DNA of 64,000 bases from Candidatus Symbiopectobacterium sp. NZEC151 (GTDB taxonomy: Bacteria > Pseudomonadota > Gammaproteobacteria > Enterobacterales > Enterobacteriaceae), in assembly GCF_025962655.1 (NCBI RefSeq), contig NZ_JAGFPE010000001.1, positions 1,054,001-1,118,000 on the forward strand, read 5' to 3'. This document shows, in pieces, positions 63,395-64,000 of the stretch; within the stretch, counting starts at the first letter, position 1; each line of letters opens with the position of its first letter. The notes beneath the pieces were generated by a model. It ran no database searches and was not told the DNA's origin. It saw nothing but the letters and a program-made list of their open reading frames with translations. The position numbers and the translations under genes are program-made.

Positions 63395-63858
63395 GGTTGA
63401 TCCGCCCCGGCCCGCGCCTCCTGCATGGCTAATGCCGCACTGACCTTCTCGCACAGCTCAGTGAAAATGGCTTGCTCACCCGCAGACAGGGCTTCCATTG
63501 CGCGCTGTGCCGCATCGCGGCGGCCGTCTGCCGCCCGCGCCAGAAAATCGCGCCCGAGTTCGGTTAATACGGTAACTTGCGCACGCCGATCGTCATCGTC
63601 CTGCACCTGTGCGATCAGCCCCAAATCTTTCAAAACGCGTAGGGATTTGGATACGCCGGTGCGAGCAATACCCAGTCGCTCGCCCAATGCAGAAGGCGTC
63701 ATTCCGCCTTGCAGTCGCAGCAGTTCCAAAATGTCATACTGCCCCCAGCTTACGGCTTCTGGCGTATAACGCGCTCGCCGAGCCACCAGCACACACTGCA
63801 AACCGGACAACGCGTTTTCCAACGCGCTGGGTTCCGGCAGCTTGCCGTGTTCAGACAT
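63391..63858 (-). CDS. MarR-family regulator
   Basis: 155 residues. The winged helix-turn-helix includes SWGQYDILELLRLQGGMTPS, LGIARTGVSKSLRVLKDLGL and the wing VQDDDDRRAQVTVLTELG with its D-x-R. Likely a repressor responding to a drug-like ligand. The start MSEHGKLP is chosen because AAGG lies six bases before; an ATG seven codons earlier has its site too close. Autoregulation through the palindrome at 63888-63934 is likely. Confidence 0.85.
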   Translation of the reverse strand: MSEHGKLPEPSALENALSGLQCVLVARRARYTPEAVSWGQYDILELLRLQGGMTPSALGERLGIARTGVSKSLRVLKDLGLIAQVQDDDDRRAQVTVLTELGRDFLARAADGRRDAAQRAMEALSAGEQAIFTELCEKVSAALAMQEARAGADQP

Positions 63859-63887
63859 CGATAACCTTGTCACTTGCATTCCTTACA

Positions 63888-63934
63888 GAAACCAATTTGG
63901 CTATAAATCGTGATTTATATAGTAAATTGGTTTC
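63888..63934. promoter_or_regulatory. Nested palindromic operator of the marR-uvrA2 operon
   Basis: Outer arms GAAACCAATTT (63888-63898) and AAATTGGTTTC (63924-63934) are a perfect 11-base inverted repeat. Inside, TATAAATC (63902-63909) and GATTTATA (63912-63919) form a perfect eight-base inverted repeat with almost the same centre. It lies ~30 bases before the MarR start. Confidence 0.7.
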
Positions 63935-64000
63935 TATTTGGAAATCAAATGATCATTGCACACCTGCATTGAGTGCACTAATCACCTTTCCCCTTACGCC

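Noticed and set aside
1-64000. CRISPR arrays, insertion sequences, integrase genes, tRNA or rRNA genes
   Set aside because: No repeat-spacer pattern, transposase, integrase or structural RNA was recognised on either strand.

Overview
The window looks like chromosome of a facultatively anaerobic gammaproteobacterium of the Enterobacterales. The fucose genes, ybiR, blc, eptA and yjaB-like genes read as close relatives of their E. coli counterparts, often without gaps. The genus cannot be fixed from the sequence alone. There are no rRNA or tRNA genes, insertion sequences, integrases or CRISPR arrays.

Layout. 1-7.8 kb: end of a MocR-type regulator, a DUF606 transporter, a LysR regulator, a GNAT acetyltransferase, the YbiR permease, a DUF900-type hydrolase, a GlxA-type regulator and a second GAPDH. 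7.8-14.9 kb: L-fucose catabolism (fucA, divergent fucPIKUR, no fucO), with a repeated operator-like motif and two CRP-like sites between the divergent operons. 14.9-18.6 kb: phosphoethanolamine transferase EptA, divergent from a two-component system. 18.7-20.5 kb: a DKNYY-type secreted protein and the lipocalin Blc.

20.5-34.1 kb is the centre of interest. It is a complete CO-oxidising, H2-evolving (water-gas-shift) system made of two divergent operons plus a sensor gene. Leftward: hypC-hypA-cooF-cooS-cooC-cooT-(cooJ-like)-hypB, encoding Ni-Fe CO dehydrogenase, its ferredoxin and nickel maturation factors. Rightward: cooMKLXUH, encoding a six-subunit membrane energy-converting [NiFe] hydrogenase. 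Facing the end of cooH is cooA, encoding the CRP-family haem CO sensor. A site matching the CooA operator TGTCA-N6-CGACA lies 75 bp before cooM. The predicted chain is CO -> CooS -> CooF -> CooX/CooL -> CooH -> H2, with ion pumping through CooM/CooK and CO switching it on through CooA. HypD, HypE and HypF are not in the window and must be encoded elsewhere if the hydrogenase is active.

34.3-64 kb is ordinary accessory chromosome: a chemoreceptor with a FliA-type promoter, a YjaB-like acetyltransferase, MipA/OmpV, an OmpR-type two-component system followed by an RND efflux pump, a HisC-like aminotransferase, an MFS transporter with a divergent AraC regulator, two glutathionyl-hydroquinone-reductase-like proteins around an HNH nuclease and an amino-acid ABC transporter, an M28 aminopeptidase fused to an autotransporter barrel, a PAS-PAS-GAF-GGDEF-EAL protein, a second chemoreceptor, and a marR-uvrA2 operon with a nested palindromic operator.
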